From: Streptomyces sp. NBC_01485
GTDB taxonomy: Bacteria > Actinomycetota > Actinomycetes > Streptomycetales > Streptomycetaceae
Reading direction: 5' to 3'
Length of the DNA: 64,000 nucleotides
Assembly (NCBI RefSeq): GCF_036227125.1
Contig: NZ_CP109435.1
Span: 4,278,001-4,342,000, forward strand
The position numbers were made by a program, and so were the translations under genes. The notes below the pieces were generated by a model. The model was not told the DNA's origin and ran no database searches. It worked only from the letters and a program-made list of their open reading frames with translations. Below are positions 41,018 through 49,422 of this stretch, piece after piece; the stretch's first letter is position 1; every line of letters begins with the position of its first letter.

Positions 41018-42147
41018 GCGATGGCCTCCCTTGCCGCGCGCTTCTCCGCGGCGAGTTCCCGCTCCAACAGGGCGCGCTGCTCCAGCAGTTGGGACGTAGG
41101 CCGCGCGTACACATCGTCGAAAAGGCTCAGCGGATCCGGATTGGGCCGCGGATCCGTGGACAGCCGGGCACGCAGCTCACCGGCCGCCCGCTCCGCCCCG
41201 GCCCGGAACTCCTCCGCCGTCGCCTCGTCCAGCAGGCCACGCGCCCGCAGATGCTTCTCCATACGGACGACGGGATCCCGGCGCAGCCACGCCTCGACCT
41301 CCTCGGCATCCCGGTAACGGGTCGCGTCGTCGGCGTTCGTGTGGGCGTCGACGCGGTACGTGAGCGCCTCCACGAGGGTCGGCCCACCGCCCGCACGAGC
41401 CCGGTCCGCCGCCGCCCCCACCGCCTGGTACACGGCGGCCACGTCGTTGCCGTCGACCCGTACCCCCGGCATGCCGTAGCCGATCGCCTTGTGGGCGAGG
41501 GTCGGCGCCGCAGTCTGCTTGCCGATCGGCACCGAGATCGCGTAGCCGTTGTTCTGCACGAAGAACACCACCGGCGACCGCCCGACGGCGGCGAAGTTCA
41601 ACGCCTCGTGGAAGTCACCCTCGCTGGTCGCGCCGTCCCCGATCATCGCGAGCACGGCGAGGGAGTCCCCCCGCAGTTGCGCGGCCCGGGCCAGACCGGC
41701 CGCGTGCACGGTCTGGGTCGCCAGCGGCGTGGCCAGCGGCGCGACACGATGGGCGTGCGGATCCCAGCCGTGATGCCAGTCACCGCGCAGCAGGGTGAGC
41801 ACCTCGGCCGGATCGACACCCCGCATCACCACGGCGAGCGTGTCCCGGTACGTGGGAAACAGCCAGTCCTCGTCCTCCAACGCCATCACCGCACCGACCT
41901 CACAGGCCTCCTGCCCGGTGGTGGACGGATACACGGCGAGCCGCCCCTGCTTGGTCAGAGCCGTCGCCTGCTGATTGAACCGCCGCCCCAGCACCAGCCG
42001 GCGATACAGATCGAGCAGAACACCGGCGTCGATCGACTCGGTACCCGCCGGATCGTCGATAAGAGTCAACGGATCCACAGCGGGCAAGGTGAGCGCACGG
42101 TCATGCAACACATGCTGATTCATGGTCACCGGTTCCTCGAGATCCAT
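41014..42147 (-). CDS. 2-oxoacid dehydrogenase E1 component, alpha subunit
   Basis: This 377-residue E1alpha has the thiamine diphosphate motif GDGATSEGDFHEALNFAAV running to QNNGYAISVP, plus YPSTTGQEACEVGAV and YRVDAHTNADD with its phosphorylation-loop-like region. It overlaps the DpgC-like gene by 22 bp when read from ATG 42147 (TGGAGCG upstream). ATG 42123, two bases beyond the dpgC stop with GAGGA upstream, is an equally plausible start. It would decarboxylate the 2-oxoacid feeding the pathway. Position directly behind a dioxygenase that uses arylacetyl-CoA suggests that this complex makes that thioester. Confidence 0.93.
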   Translation of the reverse strand: MDLEEPVTMNQHVLHDRALTLPAVDPLTLIDDPAGTESIDAGVLLDLYRRLVLGRRFNQQATALTKQGRLAVYPSTTGQEACEVGAVMALEDEDWLFPTYRDTLAVVMRGVDPAEVLTLLRGDWHHGWDPHAHRVAPLATPLATQTVHAAGLARAAQLRGDSLAVLAMIGDGATSEGDFHEALNFAAVGRSPVVFFVQNNGYAISVPIGKQTAAPTLAHKAIGYGMPGVRVDGNDVAAVYQAVGAAADRARAGGGPTLVEALTYRVDAHTNADDATRYRDAEEVEAWLRRDPVVRMEKHLRARGLLDEATAEEFRAGAERAAGELRARLSTDPRPNPDPLSLFDDVYARPTSQLLEQRALLERELAAEKRAAREAIA

Positions 42148-43466
42148 GTGCGCTCCAGGTTCGCCACGAGATCACTGCTGTAGAGCCGCCGCGACTGCTC
42201 CAGCGAGTACGCCGCCATGTACTGACGGAACACGTCCTCCGGCTCCTCGTGCTGGTTCAGCATCCGGCGGTTGGCGATCACGGCCGGATTGGCCAGCTCC
42301 TCCGCCACCGCGCTCACCGCACCCTCCACCCGGTCCTGCGCGACGACCTCGTCGACCAGCAGCGCCCCTTCGACGGACGCCGCGTCGATCCGACGGTTGT
42401 GCAGAATCGACTGCCGCGACAGCCGCGTACCGGCCTGCCGCGGCAACCGCAGGTTGGCGGCGCCCGGGATGATGCCCTCCTTCAGGGCGGGCAGCGTGAA
42501 GTACGCCTCGTCCGTGGCGACGACATGGTCGAAGCAGAGCAGGATCTGCGCGCCCCCACCGATCGCGAACGTGTCCACGACACCGATCCACGGCTTCTCG
42601 ACCGGCTCGTCCACCCAGTCACCGGCCGCGTCCGCGACCGTGATGCCCCGGAAGATCTTGTTGATGTACCCGAGCTCGCGCCCCAGGAAGAAGTCCAGGA
42701 GCGAGATGTCCCCCTGATACAACCGCGTCAGATTGATGCCCGCGCTGAACACCCGCCGCCCCGCGTACCGGGGATGCCGCATCGGAGCCCCCCGCATCAC
42801 CCCGACCCGCACCGAGTCGTCGAGCAGCACGAGATCGACGGCCACCTCCAGATCGGCGACCAGCAGATCGTCCTCGGCATTGAGGAACTCATGGTTGTCG
42901 ACGGTGACTTCGGCGACGTCCCCGTCCCGCCGCACCGACACCAGCCCCAGATCGACCCGCCCGTTCTCCCGGAACCCGGGAAGCGCCGCAAGCGCCCGCA
43001 GAGTCGGCCTGCGCATGGCATCCATCAAATGCCGCCCCGCAGCCGAAGACCGAAGCAGCCCCCAGAACAAAATCCCCTGATCGATCTCCCGCCCCTCCTT
43101 CCCCCGCTGCGGCAGCGCCCGCTCCTCCTCGATCCGCTCCTTCGTCGGCACCAGCCCGGGCAGCAACTCGGACGCCTGATAAGCGAGATCGTCAAGCCGC
43201 AGAAACGCCTTCCGGTCATCGGTCAGCTCCCGATACACCTGCTCCGCATGACTCTCGACGAACCGATGCCGCGCCCTACGGGCCGCACGGTGCGCCTCGT
43301 CCGCGACCGCGGCCTGCCGCTCGTCGCGCTCCCCCTTGGGCGGTACCGCCCGCAGCTCCTCCTCGGTGCGCGCCAGGAAATCGACGAGGTGACCGCTGTC
43401 GTCGGCGTACCGCCCACAGAACCCGGGCGAGGCGGCGGTCGGCCGCTCGTGCTGCTTGTTCCTCAT
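42126..43466 (-). CDS. dpgC: DpgC-like arylacetyl-CoA dioxygenase (cofactor-free, crotonase fold)
   Basis: This 446-residue protein has the long DpgC-type helical N-terminal region and then a crotonase core with the family's diagnostic blocks: GRVDLGLVSVRRDGDVAEVTVDN, LNAEDDLLVADLEVAVDLVLLD, RVFSAGINLTRLYQGDISL, GRELGYINKIFRG, DTFAIGGGAQILL and ALKEGIIPGAANLRLPR. DpgC converts 3,5-dihydroxyphenylacetyl-CoA and O2 to the arylglyoxylate, without metal or flavin, in dihydroxyphenylglycine synthesis. Here no type III PKS or DpgB/DpgD partners are visible; the gene heads an operon with E1alpha, E1beta and E2 instead. The start ATG 43466 has GGAGAG upstream. Motif site 5 is 130 bp upstream. The symbol marks the homologous family; the substrate may be an unsubstituted or singly hydroxylated arylacetyl-CoA. 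Confidence 0.9.
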   Translation of the reverse strand: MRNKQHERPTAASPGFCGRYADDSGHLVDFLARTEEELRAVPPKGERDERQAAVADEAHRAARRARHRFVESHAEQVYRELTDDRKAFLRLDDLAYQASELLPGLVPTKERIEEERALPQRGKEGREIDQGILFWGLLRSSAAGRHLMDAMRRPTLRALAALPGFRENGRVDLGLVSVRRDGDVAEVTVDNHEFLNAEDDLLVADLEVAVDLVLLDDSVRVGVMRGAPMRHPRYAGRRVFSAGINLTRLYQGDISLLDFFLGRELGYINKIFRGITVADAAGDWVDEPVEKPWIGVVDTFAIGGGAQILLCFDHVVATDEAYFTLPALKEGIIPGAANLRLPRQAGTRLSRQSILHNRRIDAASVEGALLVDEVVAQDRVEGAVSAVAEELANPAVIANRRMLNQHEEPEDVFRQYMAAYSLEQSRRLYSSDLVANLERTWISRNR

Positions 43467-43596
43467 GTGCTCTCCAGCCCTCGCATGTCTCCGGCGCACC
43501 GCGATGGTCGTCCGCCCACGCGTGCCGCCGACGACGACCGCCGAACCCCCCGCGGATTCCTCCCGCCCACCCAGGATTCGGCCCCCGACAGCCCCA

Positions 43597-43620
43597 GCCA
43601 TCAGCAATGACCACAGTTAC
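43597..43620 (-). promoter_or_regulatory. 24-bp cluster motif, site 5 (upstream of dpgC-bkd operon)
   Basis: The minus strand reads CGTAAC-T-GTGGT followed by CATTGCTGATGGC, the most diverged copy. It ends 130 bp before the DpgC-like start and ties the dpgC-bkd operon to the NRPS regulon. Confidence 0.75.
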
Positions 43621-43755
43621 GCCGACCACCCCCACACCCCACCGGGGCCCGACGAGCCCCCGGCCACGGCACGGGCGACTCACGCGGGCGTTGCACGGCA
43701 CGGAGAACGGCTCACCGACCTGCCGTCCGGCCAGGCCGCGAGCGGGCAGCAAACA

Positions 43756-43792
43756 CAGGGGTCCTCTCACTCCTTGAGTGAGAGGACCCCTG
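43756..43792 (-). terminator. Perfect 17-bp hairpin downstream of tRNA-Thr
   Basis: The arms CAGGGGTCCTCTCACTC (43756-43772) and its complement (43776-43792) surround CTT. It lies just downstream of the tRNA 3' end and upstream of the dpgC leader, so it probably terminates the tRNA transcript and insulates the cluster. Confidence 0.8.
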
Positions 43793-43809
43793 ATGTGGTG
43801 TTTCCCCGG

Positions 43810-43883
43810 GCCCCCTGTCGGATTCGAACCGACGACCTGCGCATTACAAGTGCGCTGCTCTGGCCGGACTGAGCTAAGGGGGC
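43810..43883 (-). tRNA. tRNA-Thr (anticodon TGT)
   Basis: The cloverleaf reads on the minus strand: acceptor GCCCCCT pairing with AGGGGGC, D-arm GCTC/GAGC, anticodon stem GCGCA/TGCGC with loop CTTGTAA (anticodon at 43846-43848), and T-arm GTCGG-TTCGAAT-CCGAC. CCA is not encoded. The 3' end faces the NRPS cluster, the orientation in which a tRNA-integrating island would lie on the cluster side. Confidence 0.95.
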
Positions 43884-44287
43884 ATCGCGCACCACAACGC
43901 CGTACGCGAAGGCGGCTCCACTGTACACAGCCCCCGTTTCCCCAAGCCACGAACTTCTCCACTCCACGCGGCTCGAAAACCGTGCGTAACCATCCGATCA
44001 CCCGTTTCCGTCCGCCACGTCCTGATCAAGTACCGGGCCTCCCCGGATGACCCGGCGCTGATCAGGTACTGGGACACCCGCCGCCGGAAGAAGGCGACGC
44101 CGCCCATGGACAAGGTCAGCCTGTCCCTGGCGTTCCGGCAGAAAGGACGGCAGCCGGACCAGAACACAGAAATCAGCGATGCCCCTGGCCCGAGGCGGTG
44201 GAACTCCTCGCCGGTCAGCTCGATCTCGATCATGGATGGGAGTAAGCCGCCCGTCGCGGCGAACCTCAGGCCGGGACAGCGCCCCGG
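43884..44287. other. Gap without a confident gene
   Basis: About 400 bp between tRNA-Thr and the ECF sigma gene. A minus-strand frame opens at 44233 (MIEIELTGEEFHRL) and runs on into the tRNA, but I recognise no family. It is more likely a relic or noncoding. The tRNA promoter should lie just right of 43883. Confidence 0.4.
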
Positions 44288-45220
44288 TCAGCCGCGGCGT
44301 TGCGGATGAAACAGGCGCATCCGGTGCACCCGTCCACCGCGTGTGTGCTGCATCCAGACGACGCCCGGCGGACAACCTTGCGGGTCACCGACCAGGCTGA
44401 TCAGATCCGCTTCCCAGATGACCAGGTCGCGGCTCGCCACCACGTTCCTGATCCGCTGGCGGACGCCTCGGGTCAGATCGTCGTTCATCCCCCTGACAAG
44501 AAAACCGCGGCCCGTGAAGCACTGCCCATCCGGAATGGTGACCTGCAGTTCCGGGCTCCAGGCCTCACGGACCACGCGCTCGAACTCGCCTTGTTCCGCC
44601 GCCGCCAATGTCTCCTCGGCCTCACGGCGGCTCGCCTCAGTGATCGCCGAGGCGTCGTCGTGCGCGAGGTCAGCGGTGGCCTGCAACGCCTCGGCAAGCT
44701 TGACACGCCCCTGGTTCAGGCGGCTGCGGACCGTGCCGACGGGAACCCCGCAGATCGCGGCGATCTGGTCGTACGATGACACGTCGCTGAAGTACCGCAA
44801 CAGCGTGACCAGCCGGACCGACTCGGAAAGCGTGTTCAGCGCGTGCCAGACCCAATCCCGTTGCACGGTGCGCTCCAGTAGTTCCTCGGGCGACGGTTCG
44901 CTCGAGCGCAGTCCCAGTCCCTCGAAATTCGCCAGCGATACCGGTGTGTTGGTCCGCAGCCGCATCCGGCAGTTGTTCCGCACGATCGTCCGCAGCCACG
45001 CCCCGGCCGCGGACGGATCACGTAGCTCGCCGATCCGGCGCACCGCCGTCAGCATCGCGTCCTGGACTGCGTCCTCAGCCTCCGGGCCGTAGCCGAGCAC
45101 ACCCAACGCGACCGCGAGCATCCCCGCCCGGTGCCGCTCCAACAGCGCGGCCAGACTGGTCATGTCACCGAATTGCGCGGTCCGGGCCAACCCTTGGTCG
45201 GTCTGTGAGGACGCAATCAC
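44288..45220 (-). CDS. ECF-type RNA polymerase sigma factor with SnoaL-like C-terminal domain
   Basis: This 310-residue protein has sigma-70 region 2 (LLERHRAGMLAVALGVLG, PEAEDAVQDAML, GAWLRTIVRNNC) and region 4 (LRYFSDVSSYDQIAAICG, PVGTVRSRLNQGRVKLAEAL). A C-terminal domain of about 120 residues of the SnoaL/NTF2 type follows (FERVVREAWSPELQVTI, RQRIRNVVASRDLVIWEAD). ECF groups with such tails use them in place of, or as well as, an anti-sigma factor. The start is GTG 45220 with AAGGA upstream. No anti-sigma gene is adjacent. A relic of a second copy of the tail lies at 51090-51326. Targets are unknown and I see no reason to connect it to the NRPS cluster. Confidence 0.88.
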   Translation of the reverse strand: MIASSQTDQGLARTAQFGDMTSLAALLERHRAGMLAVALGVLGYGPEAEDAVQDAMLTAVRRIGELRDPSAAGAWLRTIVRNNCRMRLRTNTPVSLANFEGLGLRSSEPSPEELLERTVQRDWVWHALNTLSESVRLVTLLRYFSDVSSYDQIAAICGVPVGTVRSRLNQGRVKLAEALQATADLAHDDASAITEASRREAEETLAAAEQGEFERVVREAWSPELQVTIPDGQCFTGRGFLVRGMNDDLTRGVRQRIRNVVASRDLVIWEADLISLVGDPQGCPPGVVWMQHTRGGRVHRMRLFHPQRRG

Positions 45221-45495
45221 ATACAGTTCCTTACCTTGGGGCGAAGGTGTGTGTGCCGGTCGACCAGGCTACCTGCCGCTTTATCAAGGATTCGCATGAA
45301 ACTTTCGCTGCAGCGCACAACATTTGCGCGGGAGCGAACAGCAAGCGGCGAGCCGCGAGCGCTACAAGAATCGCGCCGGCCTGCCGTCCGGCCTGATCCC
45401 GCCGGCCGTGACAAGTCCGCAGACCACGACTTCTTCTCGGCTGACGCACAAACCTTCCGCCGGAGCGTGCGTTGCAGCGCCACGCGGGGTTCGAC

Positions 45496-45537
45496 GGGCT
45501 GAGAGTACGTAGCCTCCCGGGCTGAGAGCACGTAACC
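45496..45537 (+). repeat. Two 19-bp direct repeats upstream of GNAT gene
   Basis: GGGCTGAGAG-Y-ACGTA-R-CC occurs at 45496-45514 and 45519-45537 (period 23 bp), 44-85 bp before the acetyltransferase start. The rest of 45221-45580 holds the divergent promoters of the sigma factor and this gene but no reading frame I trust. Confidence 0.5.
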
Positions 45538-45580
45538 CCCGGCGTATTGCCGACCACACTCTGATGACGGGACTCCGCAC

Positions 45581-46339
45581 ATGATCGACGCTTCCGCCGG
45601 ACCGGCAGCACGTGCATTCCGCACAGCGATGCAGAGGCTGGCAGCGGTAGTGCCGGGTTCGCTTCACCAGGTTGCGCCGGGGGGAACGCTGCTGGCTTTC
45701 ACCGGATCGCAGATCCCTCTGCTCAACACGGTCATGAGCGTCAGCTCGCAGCCGGACACCGGCGAGATGGTGGCGCTCGTGGAAAAGGCCGCGCAATTCC
45801 CGCGCTCGGTGCCCTGGACCATACGACTGCGCGGCGAGGCCACCGAGGAGCTGGAGCGCATTGCCGGCGACTACGGGTTGAGGGCCCAGCCACAGCCGTT
45901 CATGGTGGCGCCCTTGACCGGTGGCCTGCCGGACAGGCCCAACTCGCCGATCGTTCGACGGATCGCCGGAGACGAGTACGAGACCTTCGCCAAGACTTTG
46001 GGCGCCGCCTTCGGCGCTCCCCCGTTCATCATTTCCGATCTTTACCGGCCCGCGGTTCTGGACGCACGGGAGATCACGGCCTACCTCGCCGAGGTGGGCG
46101 GCATCGCTGTCGCGGCAGGCTTGGGTGTCGTCACCGACGGGCACCTCGGACTGATCAACATCGCGACCCGCCCCGAGTACCGCCGGCTCGGACACGGCCG
46201 GGAACTGACCGAGACGATCATGCGCGACGGGCGCGTGGCCGGTGCGCACACCGCCTACCTCCACCCGAGCCTCGAAGCAGAGCGGCTGTTCGAGAGCGCC
46301 GGATTCCGTACCGTCGAAGATTGGACGTTGTTCGCCTGA
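45581..46339 (+). CDS. GNAT-family N-acetyltransferase
   Basis: This 252-residue protein has a GNAT core in its C-terminal half. GIAVAAGLGVVTDGHLGLINIATRPEYRRLGHGRELTETIM contains the acetyl-CoA pyrophosphate-binding R-x2-G-x-G/A pattern (RRLGHGR), and EAERLFESAGFRTVEDWTLF closes the fold. The N-terminal half has no recognisable motif and may position an unknown substrate. It would transfer an acetyl group from acetyl-CoA to an amine. It stands alone between the divergent sigma factor and a gap, so context gives no substrate. The ATG at 45581 has only a weak ribosome-binding site. Confidence 0.8.
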   Translation: MIDASAGPAARAFRTAMQRLAAVVPGSLHQVAPGGTLLAFTGSQIPLLNTVMSVSSQPDTGEMVALVEKAAQFPRSVPWTIRLRGEATEELERIAGDYGLRAQPQPFMVAPLTGGLPDRPNSPIVRRIAGDEYETFAKTLGAAFGAPPFIISDLYRPAVLDAREITAYLAEVGGIAVAAGLGVVTDGHLGLINIATRPEYRRLGHGRELTETIMRDGRVAGAHTAYLHPSLEAERLFESAGFRTVEDWTLFA

Positions 46340-46819
46340 GAGATGAGGACGACGATCTTTCAGGGCACGACATGACTATGGGAACGACATCGGATCGAGC
46401 TGCCGCGGTCCGGGACTTCGCCCTCGAGACCTTCGCGGCTGCCGCTCCCGGCGGTTGGAGCAGGCAGACGCTGAAAGCGGCCGGGTCCGTCACTCGAACA
46501 ACTCGACCACCTGGCACAGCTCCGCATTGTCAGAAAGCCCCGCCTGTCGGCTCAACCGCCACGCAGTCCGGCAGAGCCGGCAGCTGCCTCGACTCAACCG
46601 GGCTGGCGGCGCGCCGCCGCACCTGTTCAGGCGCGGGCCGGGAGGTCACAAGACCACCCTGCGGGCATACCGCGTAGCAGCCGCTCAGACGTCCGGACCG
46701 CATAGCTCTCGATGAGGGGATGAAGTGGCGCGACGAACCGGTGCGCACGCCGGATCGTCGCTCTCTCGCGGCTCAGCGCACATTTCTTTTCCCCCTACGA
46801 AAGCGAGACTTGCAACCCC
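46340..46819. other. Gap with possible coding relics
   Basis: The 480 bp between the acetyltransferase and the GMC oxidoreductase contains fragments of open frame in all three plus-strand phases but no intact family. Switching of the best-looking frame (around 46380-46560) suggests decayed coding sequence. The promoter of the GMC gene should lie in the last 150 bp. Confidence 0.35.
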
Positions 46820-48433
46820 ATGACCATTCACACGGCGGCACGACGCGACGACGAACCCTTCGATTTCATCATCGTCGGCGCCGGAACCTCAGGATGCGCC
46901 CTGGCGGGTCGGCTGAGCGAGAACGGACGGCGCCGCGTGCTCCTCCTCGAGGCCGGCGAACGCGACTCGCGCATGGACATCCGCATTCCGGCCGCGTTCG
47001 CGAAGCTGTTCCGTTCCTCCGTCGACTGGAACTACGACACGGTGCCGCAGCCCGGTCTCGGCAACCGGACGATCTACTGGCCGAGAGGCAAGGTGCTCGG
47101 CGGATCGTCGTCGATCAACGCGATGATGTGGGTCCGCGGATTTGCCGAGGACTTCGACGATTGGGCACGGCACGCCGGTCCGGGCTGGTCGTGGGAGGCG
47201 CTGCTCCCCCACCTCCACAAGGTGGAGAGGGTCGAAGGTGCTACGGACGACGCGACGGGCACCGAAGGCGCGATCAGCATCCAGGCCCAGCGCGATCCCC
47301 GGTCGCATACCGCGACGTATCTGCGGGCTGCCGCAGAGATCGGAATCGAGACCGTCACACCCAACGGGCCGCGTCACGACGGTGTGAGCCAGGCCATGGT
47401 CACCCAACGGAGGGGTGCGCGATTCAGTGCGGTGGACGGCTATCTCAAGGTTGCGCGGAGTCGCAAGAACCTTGTCGTCCGCACGGGCGCGCACACCACT
47501 CGGGTCCTTCTCGACGGCAATCGCGCCACCGGCGTCGAGTACAGCTCCAAGGGAAAGCTGTACGTGGCGAAGGCGAACAAAGAGGTGATCCTCAGTGGCG
47601 GTGCCGTCAACACCCCCCAGCTGTTGATGCTTTCGGGAATCGGGGAACGCGCCGAACTCGAACGCGCCGGAATCGGCGTGCTGGTCGACTCCCCGGAGGT
47701 GGGCAAGAACCTGCGTGATCATCTCGTGGCTGCGATCACCATCGACGTGCGCGAGGACACGCTATTCGCTGCCGAAAGCCCTGCCCAGCTCATCACCTAC
47801 CTGTTGCGGCGCCGCGGGATGCTCACCTCGAACGTCGCTGAGGCGTACGGTTTCGTCAAGAGCGATCCGGCGCTGGCGCTGCCGGACATCGAGCTGCTCT
47901 TCGCGCCCGTCGCCTTCGTCGGTGAGGGACTCGTGCCCATCCCGGAGCACGGTCTCAGTGTCGGCGCCGTTCTGCTGGCACCTGAGAGCCACGGAACCAT
48001 CACCCTCGCATCGTCGAACCCTTTCGACGCACCGCTCATCGACCCGAGGTACCTCAGCGACCCGGAAGGCAAGGACCGCGCTGCGATGATGGCCGGCCTC
48101 AACGTATGCGAGGACATCGTCGCCACCGAGGCGATGGGCAGCGTCAGCCGTCGGCACTTCATCGCACCGGAGAACTCGGACAGCATGACGCGTGAACAGC
48201 GCGACACGTTGACGCTGACACGCCTCGCTCACACTCTCTATCACCCGGTCGGCACCGCTCGCATGGGCTTGGACCCCGGATCCGTCGTGGACGAGGCGCT
48301 CCGCGTGCGCGGAGTCCAAGGGCTGCGCGTGGCGGACGCGTCCATCATGCCGACGATCATCCACGGCCACACCAACGCACCGGCGTACGTCATCGGCGAG
48401 AAGGCCGCCGATCTCATCGCGTCGGAATGGTGA
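46820..48433 (+). CDS. GMC-family FAD-dependent oxidoreductase (choline dehydrogenase-like)
   Basis: This 537-residue flavoprotein has the N-terminal FAD-binding motif IIVGAGTSGCALAGRL, the second GMC signature WPRGKVLGGSSSINAMMWVRG, VILSGGAVNTPQLLMLSGIG, and the C-terminal active-site region LYHPVGTARMG with HTNAPAYVIGEKAADLI. GMC enzymes oxidise alcohols or amino-alcohols such as choline, glucose or aromatic alcohols. The substrate is not evident. No betaine aldehyde dehydrogenase or transporter is adjacent, which argues against an osmoprotection role. The length is normal and the frame intact. A cupin gene follows 311 bp downstream on the same strand. Confidence 0.92.
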   Translation: MTIHTAARRDDEPFDFIIVGAGTSGCALAGRLSENGRRRVLLLEAGERDSRMDIRIPAAFAKLFRSSVDWNYDTVPQPGLGNRTIYWPRGKVLGGSSSINAMMWVRGFAEDFDDWARHAGPGWSWEALLPHLHKVERVEGATDDATGTEGAISIQAQRDPRSHTATYLRAAAEIGIETVTPNGPRHDGVSQAMVTQRRGARFSAVDGYLKVARSRKNLVVRTGAHTTRVLLDGNRATGVEYSSKGKLYVAKANKEVILSGGAVNTPQLLMLSGIGERAELERAGIGVLVDSPEVGKNLRDHLVAAITIDVREDTLFAAESPAQLITYLLRRRGMLTSNVAEAYGFVKSDPALALPDIELLFAPVAFVGEGLVPIPEHGLSVGAVLLAPESHGTITLASSNPFDAPLIDPRYLSDPEGKDRAAMMAGLNVCEDIVATEAMGSVSRRHFIAPENSDSMTREQRDTLTLTRLAHTLYHPVGTARMGLDPGSVVDEALRVRGVQGLRVADASIMPTIIHGHTNAPAYVIGEKAADLIASEW

Positions 48434-48744
48434 AGCGGGTGTGTCAATTCAACGGCTGATCTTGGTTGTTGAGGTTCAGTTGTCGGCCGGGGTAAGCCGG
48501 CCCTCGAAGGCGATCTGGAATGCGTCGGGGATACAACGAAGCGCCTCACGGGGCACTCCGTGCGTAACAGTCTCCCGTTATACGGCTCTTATCGCTCTGG
48601 TCATCTGACAGCCGGTTTCACGCGGACTGAGCGGAGTGCGGTGGCGCTGAAGGATTGAGCGCCCATGAAGAAGACGGTGTTTCATCGCCGGTCCACCATG
48701 GATCAATATTCCGTCCGTGCCCGCAGACAGATCAGGAAAAGCAC
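48434..48744. other. Gap with possible transposase scrap
   Basis: 311 bp between the GMC and cupin genes. On the minus strand at about 48478-48545 a short frame ends AFQIAFEGRL then TPADN and a stop. This resembles the C-terminal tail of some transposases, but I cannot name the family. Nothing else is recognisable. Confidence 0.3.
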
Positions 48745-49281
48745 ATGAGCCTGGTGACCCCCGACGGCCGCCCGATGATGAACGCCTCCCTGTACGTCCC
48801 CCCGGATGGCGGAGCTGTCCGCTGGATGTCCGGCGACAGCTACCGGGTGCTGAGCTCGGTCGAGGAGACGAACGGCGCGATCGGTTTCGTCGACGCGACC
48901 GTGCCTCCCGGTGGCGGGCCGATCGCCCACACGCACGAGCGTACGGATGAGAGCTTCTTTCTCATCTCCGGCACTGTCGCCTTCCTCGACGAGGAAGAGA
49001 ACTTCACCGCCGAGGCGGGCTCGTTCATCCATGTCCCTCGCGGCCGGGTGCACCGGTTCATGAACATCGGTGACGAGGACGCCCGCATTGCGCTGATTTT
49101 CAACCCGGCTGGCATGGAGCAGTTGTTCCTCTTCGGTGGCGACCTGCCCGCGCCCGGCGGGAAACCCGTGGTGTGGGGGGCGGAGCGCTTCGCGGAGGCG
49201 CTGGAGAAGACCGCCGCGCTCGACATCGACGCCGTCATGCGCCCGGACCTGGAAGTGCGCTTCCGGCCCGAGCGCAACTGA
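48745..49281 (+). CDS. Cupin-domain protein
   Basis: This 178-residue single-domain cupin has motif 1 in GGGPIAHTHERTDESFFLISG (metal ligands His-x-His and Glu) and motif 2 in AGSFIHVPRGRVHRFMN. Proteins of this size are often small dioxygenases, isomerases or sensors with a divalent metal. I cannot choose between them. ATG 48745 follows CAGGAAAAGCAC and gives a complete cupin; the open frame further upstream is unsupported. It could be functionally linked to the GMC oxidoreductase upstream, but that is only position. A hairpin at 49345-49372 terminates it. Confidence 0.85.
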   Translation: MSLVTPDGRPMMNASLYVPPDGGAVRWMSGDSYRVLSSVEETNGAIGFVDATVPPGGGPIAHTHERTDESFFLISGTVAFLDEEENFTAEAGSFIHVPRGRVHRFMNIGDEDARIALIFNPAGMEQLFLFGGDLPAPGGKPVVWGAERFAEALEKTAALDIDAVMRPDLEVRFRPERN

Positions 49282-49344
49282 CCGGGCCGGGCCGGCGCGG
49301 GTGGTTACCGTCCGACCTGGGAACCGGCGACGATGCCGGTCGAG

Positions 49345-49372
49345 GCGAGATGCCGCTTCGGCGGCATCTCGC
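49345..49372 (+). terminator. Hairpin terminator after cupin gene
   Basis: GCGAGATGCCGC-TTCG-GCGGCATCTCGC forms a perfect 12-bp stem with a stable TTCG tetraloop, 63 bp downstream of the cupin stop codon. Confidence 0.8.
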
Positions 49373-49422
49373 GGCTACGGCAACGCGATGAACGACCGTG
49401 CATTGCGCAGGCCCGACCGGGG

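Noticed and set aside
43778..44050. Plus-strand frame across the tRNA resembling a short annotated protein
   Set aside because: It translates tRNA-Thr antisense sequence, a common false gene call.
44288..45220. ECF sigma factor as the controller of the 24-bp cluster element
   Set aside because: CGTAAC resembles some ECF -35 boxes, but no -10 block is conserved at suitable spacing, and the gene lies outside the cluster beyond the tRNA. Kept only as a remote option.
45496..45537. TPP riboswitch suggested by the CTGAGA strings
   Set aside because: The rest of the thi-box consensus is absent and the downstream gene is a GNAT protein, not thiamine metabolism.
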